A DNA stretch of 64,000 nucleotides from Nordella sp. HKS 07 (GTDB lineage Bacteria; Pseudomonadota; Alphaproteobacteria; Rhizobiales; Aestuariivirgaceae). The stretch spans positions 4,234,001 to 4,298,000 of the forward strand of contig NZ_CP049258.1 in the NCBI RefSeq assembly GCF_011046735.1, read 5' to 3'. Both the position numbers and the translations under genes were made by a program. Shown here one piece after another: positions 8,425 to 15,609 of the stretch. The notes below the pieces were generated by a model that was not told the origin of the DNA, ran no database searches, and worked only from the letters and a program-made list of their open reading frames with translations. How positions within the stretch are numbered: position 1 is the first letter of the stretch; the number at the start of each line of letters is the position of its first letter.

Positions 8425-9486
8425 TTATGCGGCGGCGAAAACGCGCCGGGGATTGTCGACAAGCATGGTGGTGATCTGTTCGTTGCTGACGCCGTGCCGC
8501 TTCAGCCGCTCGGCGAAATGGGTCACGACATAAGCGTAGCCGAAGCCACCATAGTGGCTGAGCATCATCTTCAGGAACACGTCCTGCGACAGCAGGATCT
8601 TTTCGAGGAAGCCCAGATCGATCAGCCGCTTGATGGCGCGCGCATTGTCCTCGTCCGACGGGCATTGCACCTGCTGGTCGGCATACCAGTAGTCCATGCC
8701 GATCATGTCATATTCGATAAAGGCGCCGCGCTTGGCGCAGGCCACCTGATAATCCACATCCTCGCCCGAGGGATTCATATGGCAAAGGACCGTGTGATCG
8801 AGGTCGCCGCCTTCCTCCGCGACGATGTCGAGCACGCGGCCGCCATGGCGGTACCAGGCCGGCAGATGCACCATGATCGGCAGCTTCGTGCGCGCCTGGG
8901 CCTGCGCCGCGCCGCGCAGCGACTTCTCTTCATCCGCCGTGAAATCGCCGGAGACGCCGATCTCGCCGATGAGGCCGATCTTCGCATCGGTGCCATCGAC
9001 GCCGTCGAGCGCGTCGCGCACGATCTCGTCCGCCACATCCTTCTTGCTCATCGTCTTGAGTGCCGGCGGATGCGAGGCCTGCAGATAGTAGCCCGAGCCC
9101 ATCACGATATGGAGGTCCGAGCCGGCCGAGATTTCGCGCAGCTTCTGCGGATTGCGGCCGATGCCGCGGCAGGTCGGATCGACCACCGTGCGTCCGCCGG
9201 CCTTCCTGAAGGGCGCCAGCTCGGCAATGGCGAGGCGATGGTCGTCGAGCCCGCAATTATGCAGATTGACGAAGGGATCCATGTGCAGCTCGCCGAGGAT
9301 TCCGGCATGGACGGGCGCGGTCGCGAGATGCGCGCGTTCCGGCTCCTTGGGCGGGTTCCACCAGCAGCGACAGTCGTTGAGGAGATGCTCATGCATCAGC
9401 GTCACGCCCATCTCCGCCGCCTTGATCGGCCCGTTCACCGTCATCACCAGGCCGGAGCCGGTATGGGCTTGCGAGAGTTCTGTCAT
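8425..9486 (-). CDS. Phosphotriesterase family metal-dependent hydrolase
   Basis: A 353-residue amidohydrolase-superfamily protein of the phosphotriesterase type. Visible metal-site elements are MHEHLLND (HxH) near residue 30, MVHLPAW and LCHMNPSG (two later His), and LSQDVF (the Asp). Where phosphotriesterase has its carboxylated Lys, the segment here reads LIGEIG, so Glu may be the bridging ligand, as in many family members. The ATG at 9486 is chosen because the family N-terminus starts there; the open frame extends 20 codons further. Many relatives are lactonases, so hydrolysis of a sugar lactone or related ester is a reasonable guess. Confidence 0.8.
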   Translation of the reverse strand: MTELSQAHTGSGLVMTVNGPIKAAEMGVTLMHEHLLNDCRCWWNPPKEPERAHLATAPVHAGILGELHMDPFVNLHNCGLDDHRLAIAELAPFRKAGGRTVVDPTCRGIGRNPQKLREISAGSDLHIVMGSGYYLQASHPPALKTMSKKDVADEIVRDALDGVDGTDAKIGLIGEIGVSGDFTADEEKSLRGAAQAQARTKLPIMVHLPAWYRHGGRVLDIVAEEGGDLDHTVLCHMNPSGEDVDYQVACAKRGAFIEYDMIGMDYWYADQQVQCPSDEDNARAIKRLIDLGFLEKILLSQDVFLKMMLSHYGGFGYAYVVTHFAERLKRHGVSNEQITTMLVDNPRRVFAAA

Positions 9487-9496
9487 GGCAATGGCC

Positions 9497-10501
9497 TCAG
9501 TTTTTGCGCCGCGAGCCGCTGGCGAGGCGCGAGAACACCCGCGCATTGAGCCACACGGCGAGCAGGATGATCGAGCCGGTCACGATCTGGGTGAAGAAGG
9601 GCGAGACATGCGAGAGGATCAGCCCATTGCCGATCACGCCGATGGTAAGCGCCCCGAGCACCGTGCCGGCGATCGAGCCACGCCCACCCATCAGCGACGT
9701 GCCGCCCAGCACCACGGCGGCGATGACTTCGAGCTCGAAGCCCACTGCGGCATTGGAGCTGCCGGAGCCGAGCCGCGCTGCGATGATGATGCCGGCAAGT
9801 GCTGCGGCGACGCCGGTCAGCACATAGACCCAGAGAACGATGCGCTTGGTCGAGATGCCGGAGCGCCGGGCCGCTTCCTGATTGGCGCCGATGGCGGTGA
9901 CATAGCGCCCGAAGCGCGTGCCCCAGAAGGTAATGAATCCGGCCGCGACGACAATAAAAGCGATCCAGGCCGGCGCCGGTACGCCGAGGAACCAGCCGCG
10001 GCCGATATTGACGAAGCCGAGATCTGTGGAGATCGGAATCGAGAAGCCTTCGGTCATGAGCAGCGCGATGCCGCGCAGAGCGGAAAGCCCGGCCAGTGTC
10101 ACGATAAAGGCCTGGATGCCCTGATAGGCGATGAACCAGCCCTGCATCGCGCCGATGGCGGCGCCGAGCATCAGGAGCCCGATTACCGCCAGCGGCCAGG
10201 GCAGGCCCATCTGCAGGATGATGGCGCAGGAGGCATTGATGAGCGCCACCACCGAGCCGACCGAGAGGTCGATGCCGCCGGTCGTGATCACGAAGGTCAT
10301 GGCGAGCGCGACGATCAGGATCGGTGCGGTCTGGCGCACCAGATTGAGGATGTTGCCGGTCGACAGGAAGACCGGGCTCGCGATCGAGAAGATCACCACC
10401 ATGATGAGGAAGAAGCCGGCGATGGAGAGAAGCTGCGCGTGGGCGGCGAGCAGGTCGGCGAGGCGCGAGCCTTGTGGACGCGAGGAATAGGTGCTGGTCA
10501 T
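9497..10501 (-). CDS. ABC sugar transporter permease (RbsC family)
   Basis: A 334-residue membrane protein of the ribose/xylose/AI-2 permease family with about 8-10 hydrophobic segments. Typical motifs are VITTGGIDLSVGSVVAL at about residues 70-86 and AVVLGGTSLMGGRGSIAGT at about 255-273. Its ATG overlaps the ATPase stop by 4 bases (ATGA), which implies coupled translation. It works with the ATPase and binding protein encoded immediately before it. Confidence 0.9.
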   Translation of the reverse strand: MTSTYSSRPQGSRLADLLAAHAQLLSIAGFFLIMVVIFSIASPVFLSTGNILNLVRQTAPILIVALAMTFVITTGGIDLSVGSVVALINASCAIILQMGLPWPLAVIGLLMLGAAIGAMQGWFIAYQGIQAFIVTLAGLSALRGIALLMTEGFSIPISTDLGFVNIGRGWFLGVPAPAWIAFIVVAAGFITFWGTRFGRYVTAIGANQEAARRSGISTKRIVLWVYVLTGVAAALAGIIIAARLGSGSSNAAVGFELEVIAAVVLGGTSLMGGRGSIAGTVLGALTIGVIGNGLILSHVSPFFTQIVTGSIILLAVWLNARVFSRLASGSRRKN

Positions 10502-11283
10502 GCCGCGGCTCCCAGGCCATGGCCCTTGCCGACAATCAGGCTGACGAGGTCGGTGAGGTCGGTCTCGGCGATCTTGCGCTCGGCCACTTTCAATCCTTCA
10601 TACATGACGGTGATGCGGTCGCAGACCTTGAACAGGTCCTGCAGGCGGTGGGTGATCAGCACCACGGTGACGCCCTTGGCCTTGACGCGGTTGATGAGGT
10701 CGAGCACCGCTTCGACTTCCTTTACCGCAAGCGCCGATGTCGGCTCGTCCATGATGAGGACTTGCGGGTCGAAGGCGGCGGCGCGCGCGATGGCGATCGA
10801 CTGGCGCTGGCCGCCCGACAACTGGGCGACAAGGGCGTCGAGATTGGGGATCTTGATTTCGAGCCGTTCCAGCATGGCGCGCGCGCCCTCGCGCATCGCC
10901 TTGCGGTTGAGGAACAGGCCGTTCATCGGTTCGCGGCCGAGAAACAGATTGCCCGCGACATCGATCGTGTCGCAGAGCGAGAGGTCCTGATAGACCATCT
11001 CGATATGGTGCTTGCGCGCATCCGCCGGCGTGGCGAAGCGCACCGGCGTGCCGTTGATGGCGATCGTGCCTTCGTCGGGCACGTAGGTGCCGGAGATGAT
11101 CTTGGTGAGCGTCGATTTGCCGGCGGCATTGTCGCCGACGAGACCGACGCATTCACCCGGATAGAGGGCGAGATCGACGCCACGGATCGCCTCGACGCTG
11201 CCGAAACGTTTCTTGATGCCGCTGAGCGCGATGCGGGGAATGGGGGCGGCTGCCGCCGCCCCCTGGGAGTGTTTGGCGTTCAT
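10498..11283 (-). CDS. ABC sugar transporter ATP-binding protein (single-domain, FrcA-like)
   Basis: A 261-residue ATPase with one ABC domain. RbsA-type proteins have two fused domains; the short form is typical of FrcA-like sugar importers in rhizobia and relatives. Walker A GDNAAGKST is at about residues 51-59, the signature LSGGQRQS at about 154-161, and Walker B VLIMDEPTSAL at about 174-184. It overlaps its neighbours on both sides by 4 bases. Confidence 0.9.
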   Translation of the reverse strand: MNAKHSQGAAAAAPIPRIALSGIKKRFGSVEAIRGVDLALYPGECVGLVGDNAAGKSTLTKIISGTYVPDEGTIAINGTPVRFATPADARKHHIEMVYQDLSLCDTIDVAGNLFLGREPMNGLFLNRKAMREGARAMLERLEIKIPNLDALVAQLSGGQRQSIAIARAAAFDPQVLIMDEPTSALAVKEVEAVLDLINRVKAKGVTVVLITHRLQDLFKVCDRITVMYEGLKVAERKIAETDLTDLVSLIVGKGHGLGAAA

Positions 11284-12224
11284 TTGAAAATGGCGCGGAA
11301 GGGTTCGACATTATCCTTGGTGACGATGGTGATCGGCACCGGAATGGTGGCCGGCACCGTCTCGCCCTTGGTGATCTTGACCAGCGCGTCGACGGCGGCG
11401 GCACCCATGCCGGCCGGATCCTGCTGCACCACGCCGACCACATAGCCGGCATCGATGCCCTTGATCGCCTGCGCGGTCAGGTCCCAGCCGAAGACCTTGA
11501 TCTGGCCCTGCTTGCCCTGGCTCTCGACCGCGGCGACGGCGCCGAGCAAGGCCGGCTCGCCCGTGGCATAGATGGCGTTGAGATCGGGATTGGCGGTGAT
11601 CAGGCTTTCGGCGGCGGAAAGGGCGGAGTCCTGCACGTTGCGGCCGTCGACCACGCCGGCCGTCGTGACGCCGGCATTCGTCTTCACCACATCCTCGAAG
11701 CCCTTCTGGCGGATGTTCTGGATGGTCGAGTTGAGCGCGCCGACGATGCCGAGCTTCGCTTTGCCGCCCATGTTGTCGGCGACATACTTGTTGAAGAACT
11801 CGCCCATCGCTTTGCCGGCGCCCGCATTGTCGACGCCGATCTGGGCCTTCTGCGGACCGGCGGGCAGTACCGCATCGACCGCGGTGACGGGAATGCCAGC
11901 GGCCGCCGCGGCATTGACCGCCGGCATGATGCCGTTGGTATCGATGGCGACGACGACGATGCCGGCGACCTTCTCTTGGATATAGGTCTCGATCGCGTTG
12001 TTCTGCGCCGCCGGGTCATTGTTGGCGTTGAAGATCACCAGTTTGACGCCGGCCGCGTCGGCCGCTTTCTGGGCGCCTTCGTTCATCTGCGTGAAGAACA
12101 GCGCCTGCTGGTTGATCTGTACCAGTGCGATGGTCTTCTCCTGCGCCTGGGCGGTGCCGAGCGACAGTGCCAAAGCGGCGCCGGCGGCGGACAGCATGAT
12201 ATTTCTGCGACTTATGCTCATCAT
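11280..12224 (-). CDS. Periplasmic sugar-binding protein (RbsB family)
   Basis: A 314-residue substrate-binding protein of the Peripla_BP_4/RbsB type. Residues 1-28 are a signal peptide with a twin-arginine-like start (SISRRNIMLSAAG) ending near AQA. Mature landmarks are IALVQINQQALFFTQMNEGA, VVVAIDTNGIMPAVNAAAAAGIPVTAVD and the hinge segment AIYATGEPALLGAVAAVESQG. It delivers the substrate to the permease/ATPase pair encoded next. Residue-level specificity cannot be read. Confidence 0.9.
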   Translation of the reverse strand: MMSISRRNIMLSAAGAALALSLGTAQAQEKTIALVQINQQALFFTQMNEGAQKAADAAGVKLVIFNANNDPAAQNNAIETYIQEKVAGIVVVAIDTNGIMPAVNAAAAAGIPVTAVDAVLPAGPQKAQIGVDNAGAGKAMGEFFNKYVADNMGGKAKLGIVGALNSTIQNIRQKGFEDVVKTNAGVTTAGVVDGRNVQDSALSAAESLITANPDLNAIYATGEPALLGAVAAVESQGKQGQIKVFGWDLTAQAIKGIDAGYVVGVVQQDPAGMGAAAVDALVKITKGETVPATIPVPITIVTKDNVEPFRAIFK

Positions 12225-12246
12225 ACTTACTCTCCCTGTGATCGCG

Positions 12247-12266
12247 GCATGGGCGACGGCCCATGC
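12247..12266. other. Perfect hairpin between lacI and the binding-protein gene
   Basis: GCATGGGC and GCCCATGC are perfectly complementary around a GACG loop, in the 63-base gap between the lacI stop and the binding-protein start. No U-run follows on either strand, so it is not a standard Rho-independent terminator. It could stabilise or mark a cleavage point in the operon mRNA, allowing far more binding protein than regulator. Confidence 0.5.
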
Positions 12267-12287
12267 TCACCGATGGTGGTGCGGGCG

Positions 12288-13322
12288 CTAGCCCGAGACA
12301 TTCTCCTTGACGGGTGCGGCGACCGAGCCGCGCGCCACCAGCCGCACCGGCAGCCTGGTCGGCGCGCCGTCGAACTTCTCGCCATTGATCATGGCGATGA
12401 GGCGTTCGGCGCCGAGGCGGCCGAGATCGTCGATCGGCTGCGCGATCGACGTGAGCGGTGGCCCGAGCAGATCGTTGATCGGCATGCCGTCGAAGCCGAC
12501 GAGCGAGACGTCGCGTGGAATGGCGATGCCCATTTGCCGCGCCGTGGTCATCACGCCGAGCGCAACCGCGTCGCTCCCGGCGAAGATGGCGGTGGGCAGG
12601 GGATCGAGCGCGAAAAGCCGCTCGGCGTCACGGGTCGCGGGCTCGACTTCATATTCGGTGCGGATATGCCAGCTCGGATCGGGCGTGACGCCCGCTTCGA
12701 TGAGCGCCCGGCGCCAGCCTTGGGCGCGTTCGGCGGCGCTCATCACGCCCTTAGGCCCGCCGATATGGGCGATGCGGCGATGGCCATGGTCGAGAAGGTG
12801 ACGGGTCGCGGCATAGCCGCCTGCCTCGTTTTCGACGAAGAAACGCGGCGCGTTGTCGCCGCCCGCCACATCCTCGTCGATGATGACGACACGGCCCGGC
12901 ATGGCGCGGATGCGCTCGGCAAGGCGGCCGTCATCCTCGTGGTTGGTGATGAGCAGGAGCCCGTCGATATAGCCCGCCCGCAGACGATCGAAGCAGGCGA
13001 GTTCGCGTTCGATTCGGTTGCGCGACGACCAGATCATCACATCATGGCCGGAAGCGACGGCGACGCGCTCGGCCTCGCCGGCAAGCAGCGCGAAGAAGGC
13101 GTTGGAGATGTCGGGCACCACGATGCCGATGGCCTCGGCCTTGCCTTTGGACAGGCGGCGCGCCTGGGCATGCGGCTGGTAATCGAGCTCGCGCACGGCG
13201 GCTCGGATGCGCTCGCCGGTGACTTCCGGTAGCTCGAGCCCGCCATTCAGCCAGCGTGATACGGCGGTGGGCGAGACTTTCGCCCGCTTTGCGACATCCC
13301 CGATCGTGGCCTTCCTGGTCAT
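12288..13322 (-). CDS. LacI family transcriptional regulator
   Basis: A 344-residue regulator with an N-terminal LacI helix-turn-helix (ATIGDVAKRAKVSPTAVSRWL, residues 5-25), the hinge helix with YQPHAQARRLSKG at about 52-64, and a periplasmic-binding-protein-like effector domain (IGIVVPDISNAFFALL onward). It is the first gene of the minus-strand sugar operon. The operator-like palindrome at 13339-13350 lies 17 bases upstream of its ATG, so it probably represses its own operon until the imported compound binds. Confidence 0.9.
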   Translation of the reverse strand: MTRKATIGDVAKRAKVSPTAVSRWLNGGLELPEVTGERIRAAVRELDYQPHAQARRLSKGKAEAIGIVVPDISNAFFALLAGEAERVAVASGHDVMIWSSRNRIERELACFDRLRAGYIDGLLLITNHEDDGRLAERIRAMPGRVVIIDEDVAGGDNAPRFFVENEAGGYAATRHLLDHGHRRIAHIGGPKGVMSAAERAQGWRRALIEAGVTPDPSWHIRTEYEVEPATRDAERLFALDPLPTAIFAGSDAVALGVMTTARQMGIAIPRDVSLVGFDGMPINDLLGPPLTSIAQPIDDLGRLGAERLIAMINGEKFDGAPTRLPVRLVARGSVAAPVKENVSG

Positions 13323-13338
13323 CTGGCGGAGCTCTTTG

Positions 13339-13364
13339 TAAAGCGCTTTAGTAAAGCGTGTTAC
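13339..13364. promoter_or_regulatory. LacI-type operator (perfect palindrome plus weaker second site)
   Basis: TAAAGCGCTTTA at 13339-13350 is a perfect 12-bp palindrome with the central CG pair typical of LacI-family operators. A second, imperfect site (GTAA ... TTAC, 13351-13364) follows directly. Both lie just upstream of the lacI ATG (13322), placing them in its promoter region. Confidence 0.65.
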
Positions 13365-13390
13365 AAAACCGGTGGGCCGTCAAGAGGGGA

Positions 13391-13409
13391 GTCCACTTTA
13401 GCCGTGGAC
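13391..13409. other. Inverted repeat between the membrane-protein gene and lacI
   Basis: GTCCAC and GTGGAC pair perfectly around a 7-base loop. It lies downstream of the 13479-14312 gene and upstream of the lacI promoter. It may be a weak terminator or an operator; no T-run follows. Confidence 0.3.
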
Positions 13410-13478
13410 AATCATCTCCCGCGATCCTCAAAGGAGAGGAAAATCAGGTAGTTAGCCCGAAGTGCAGATGTCGTCCGA

Positions 13479-14312
13479 TCACGGCGCGATGAATGGCCTG
13501 CCGGCGATCGCCTGGAAAAAGGTCAAGACGGTCAGCCCGGTCCAGAGTATGGCGCCCAGCGCGATCAGGCCGCGCGCTTGCAGACGGGTGAAGTCGCGAA
13601 ACAGGAAGCCGAGAACCGGCAGCGCCTGCATGATGTGAAGTCCGAAGAAATGCGCGACTCGCAGATCACCGCCGGTGGTCGACCAGTGGAAGAAGGGAAG
13701 CCCTGTTGCATCGGTGAGATCTCCGCCGACCCAGCGTGCCCCCTGCTCGCTCATATAGGCGCCGGAGAGGGTGGCGAGCACGCCGGACAGCATGAAACCC
13801 AGTCCCGTCGCGAAAGCGAGCGAAGAGTCTGGTGCGCGCCTGAGGATGCGCCAGCCGAGGAAACTGGTCGTGACCGAAAGTGTCACGGCGCCCACGCCCA
13901 TCAACATGTAGAAAGCCGATGCGATTACCGTCGTCTCATTGAAGTGCGAAGCCTCCCCGCGCGCCGCCCTGAACGTGATGTAGATCACCTCGCCGATTGC
14001 CGCGGCGACGACGATGATGCTTGTCATCCGGATGGCAGGCGTCTGCCGCTCCTGCGCCGGAAGCAAGGCCAGGCCCCAGGCGAGTGTCGCCATGTGAAGG
14101 CTGAGCGACAGAAAGAACTTGGCCGGCTTCTCCCAGACGCTGACGCCGTTGAAGAGGCGGTCATCGAAGAAGGTGCCGGCATAGAGGAGGACGAATAGTG
14201 TGAGGAAGGCGACCGCCGCATGCCACAGGAACGGCGACCCGGCGCTGCCGTGGCGCGTGATCCGCGGCAGCACGATCCGGGCAGTGGTCAATCCGGAGGT
14301 AGCCATCGACAT
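13479..14312 (-). CDS. Multi-pass membrane protein, function unknown
   Basis: A 277-residue protein with about seven hydrophobic segments (for example residues 28-47, 68-86, 95-112 and 128-150). I do not recognise an enzyme motif. Charged loops such as FRAARGEASHFNETT and the histidine-bearing VAHFFGLHIMQALPVLGFLFR are features to search on. It follows the ABA4-like gene by 5 bases, so the two are co-transcribed, probably under the divergent TetR regulator. Confidence 0.6.
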   Translation of the reverse strand: MSMATSGLTTARIVLPRITRHGSAGSPFLWHAAVAFLTLFVLLYAGTFFDDRLFNGVSVWEKPAKFFLSLSLHMATLAWGLALLPAQERQTPAIRMTSIIVVAAAIGEVIYITFRAARGEASHFNETTVIASAFYMLMGVGAVTLSVTTSFLGWRILRRAPDSSLAFATGLGFMLSGVLATLSGAYMSEQGARWVGGDLTDATGLPFFHWSTTGGDLRVAHFFGLHIMQALPVLGFLFRDFTRLQARGLIALGAILWTGLTVLTFFQAIAGRPFIAP

Positions 14313-14317
14313 ACTCC

Positions 14318-14758
14318 CTAAGCAGCCGCCTTGGATTGGAGTCTCGGCCCGAGGACGCGCACTGCTTCAAAGGCCAGCCAGCCGATGGGCCCGAACAGGA
14401 AGGTCAGCGGCAGGATAGGAATGAGGGCGAGGCGTGGCAGGCCTTCGTCAAAGGTCCGGCGTGCGATGATGGCGCCGATCGCGAGATCGAAGGCGAGATA
14501 GTGCATCCAGCCGGCGAGCAGCAGCCAGGGATTGGCGAACAGCCGGGCGACATTGTCGAGGCTGTCATAGCCGCCGTCGGAGCCTGCCCAGAAGAGGGCG
14601 ATGAGTCCGGCATAGGCCAAGGCGAGAAGGGCGGGAGCGACCCGCCCGGCAATGAGGTCGCGCAGCAACGCATTGTTGAAGGCGACGCCGGCCGCCAGGG
14701 CGGCCCATCCCGCCATCGCGGCAAAACCCGCCAGCGTGAACATGGTTTCGGGTGTCAT
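14318..14758 (-). CDS. ABA4-like family membrane protein (DUF4281)
   Basis: A 146-residue protein with four predicted membrane helices. It resembles the ABA4-like family (named for a plant carotenoid-pathway protein). The central WMHYLAFDLAIGAIIARR segment and the C-terminal PLTFLFGPIGWLAFEAVR are family-like. The ATG at 14758 is chosen over an upstream TTG at 14785, because 14785 lies inside the operator. Its role in bacteria is not established. Confidence 0.65.
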   Translation of the reverse strand: MTPETMFTLAGFAAMAGWAALAAGVAFNNALLRDLIAGRVAPALLALAYAGLIALFWAGSDGGYDSLDNVARLFANPWLLLAGWMHYLAFDLAIGAIIARRTFDEGLPRLALIPILPLTFLFGPIGWLAFEAVRVLGPRLQSKAAA

Positions 14759-14771
14759 ATCCGGCTCCCAT

Positions 14772-14817
14772 CTTGACAATGACAAGATATAGGTGGCAGA
14801 ATCTTGTCACTGTCAAG
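14772..14817. promoter_or_regulatory. Twin TetR-type operator in the divergent promoter
   Basis: Two 15-bp dyads fitting CTTGNCANTGNCAAG lie at 14772-14786 and 14803-14817, their starts 31 bp (about three helix turns) apart. The arms are also nearly perfect inverted repeats of each other. They sit between the divergent ABA4-like gene (start 14758) and the TetR gene (start 14861), exactly where a TetR dimer would control both. Confidence 0.75.
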
Positions 14818-14860
14818 ACTGATTTTGACAGGGGCTGGGTTCATGGATAGGTAGGGACGC

Positions 14861-15454
14861 ATGCCGACACGCAAACGACCCAAGTCCTATCACCATGGCG
14901 ATCTGCGCGAGGCCCTGGTCGTGGCCGCCATCGCGCTTCTGGAAGAGAAGGGGCTGGCGAGCTTCACTCTGCGCGAATGCGCCCGTCGTGCCGGCGTGTC
15001 GCATGCCGCACCCGCCCATCATTTCGCCACTGCGGCCGATCTCCTGGCCGAGATCGCCGCGCGTGGTTTCGAGCGCTTCGTCGCCGCACTCGGCGAGGCG
15101 GCGGACGCGGAAAATGCAACGCCTGTGACGCGGCTTGCCGCGATGGGCCAGGCCTATGTCGCTTTCGCGCTCGCCAATCCCGCTATATATGGCCTCATGT
15201 TCCGGGGGAGCGCCGGCTCCCTGCAATCGCCGCATCTCAAATCCGCTTCGACGGCAGCCTGGCAACAATTATGCGATGCCGTCGCGGCGGCGCTCGGACC
15301 TCGCCGTCAGGATGAGGTCGTCGCCAAGGCGGCCGCCGTCTGGGCGCTGGTCCATGGGACGGCCACCCTCATGCTCGATTGCAAACTGCCGCCGGTCATG
15401 AATTCGCCGGCGCAGATTCCGTCATCGATATCGGGTCTCTTGCGTTCGTCGTGA
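14861..15454 (+). CDS. TetR family transcriptional regulator (WHG C-terminal domain type)
   Basis: A 197-residue regulator. The N-terminal TetR helix-turn-helix spans about residues 12-58, with FTLRECARRAGVSHAAPAHHF as the recognition region. The C-terminal domain with YVAFALANPAIYGLMFRG and VWALVHGTATLML fits the WHG/TetR_C_13 group. It is divergent from the two membrane-protein genes and most likely binds the twin dyads at 14772-14817, repressing itself and them. The inducer is unknown. Confidence 0.88.
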   Translation: MPTRKRPKSYHHGDLREALVVAAIALLEEKGLASFTLRECARRAGVSHAAPAHHFATAADLLAEIAARGFERFVAALGEAADAENATPVTRLAAMGQAYVAFALANPAIYGLMFRGSAGSLQSPHLKSASTAAWQQLCDAVAAALGPRRQDEVVAKAAAVWALVHGTATLMLDCKLPPVMNSPAQIPSSISGLLRSS

Positions 15455-15455
15455 G

Positions 15456-15605
15456 GCTTGCGCCAGCTGGGTCGCGCTTCCCGCCGATGTGGGCGAGGCC
15501 GCCGTGTTCCTCGCTTCCGACGACGCGCGCTACATCACCGGCCACATGCTTGTCATCGATGGCGGCATATTGGCGATCCAGAACAGCTGGTCGCCGCCGG
15601 CCTGA
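15456..15605 (+). pseudogene. Short-chain dehydrogenase/reductase, C-terminal remnant
   Basis: In the frame ending at TGA 15603-15605, about 46 codons read EAAVFLASDDARYITGHMLVIDGG, the standard end of a classical SDR oxidoreductase (NAD(P)-binding Rossmann protein). The Rossmann motif, catalytic Ser/Tyr/Lys and everything upstream are gone, and the frame abuts the TetR stop. It is a gene remnant. Confidence 0.75.
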
Positions 15606-15609
15606 CGGC

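Noticed and set aside
7729-10990. Two long plus-strand open frames (606 and 612 codons)
   Set aside because: Shadows of the minus-strand sugar operon, with biased composition and no homology.
13391-13409. Rho-independent terminator
   Set aside because: Only a 6-bp stem with a 7-base loop and no T-run after it; kept as an unexplained inverted repeat only.
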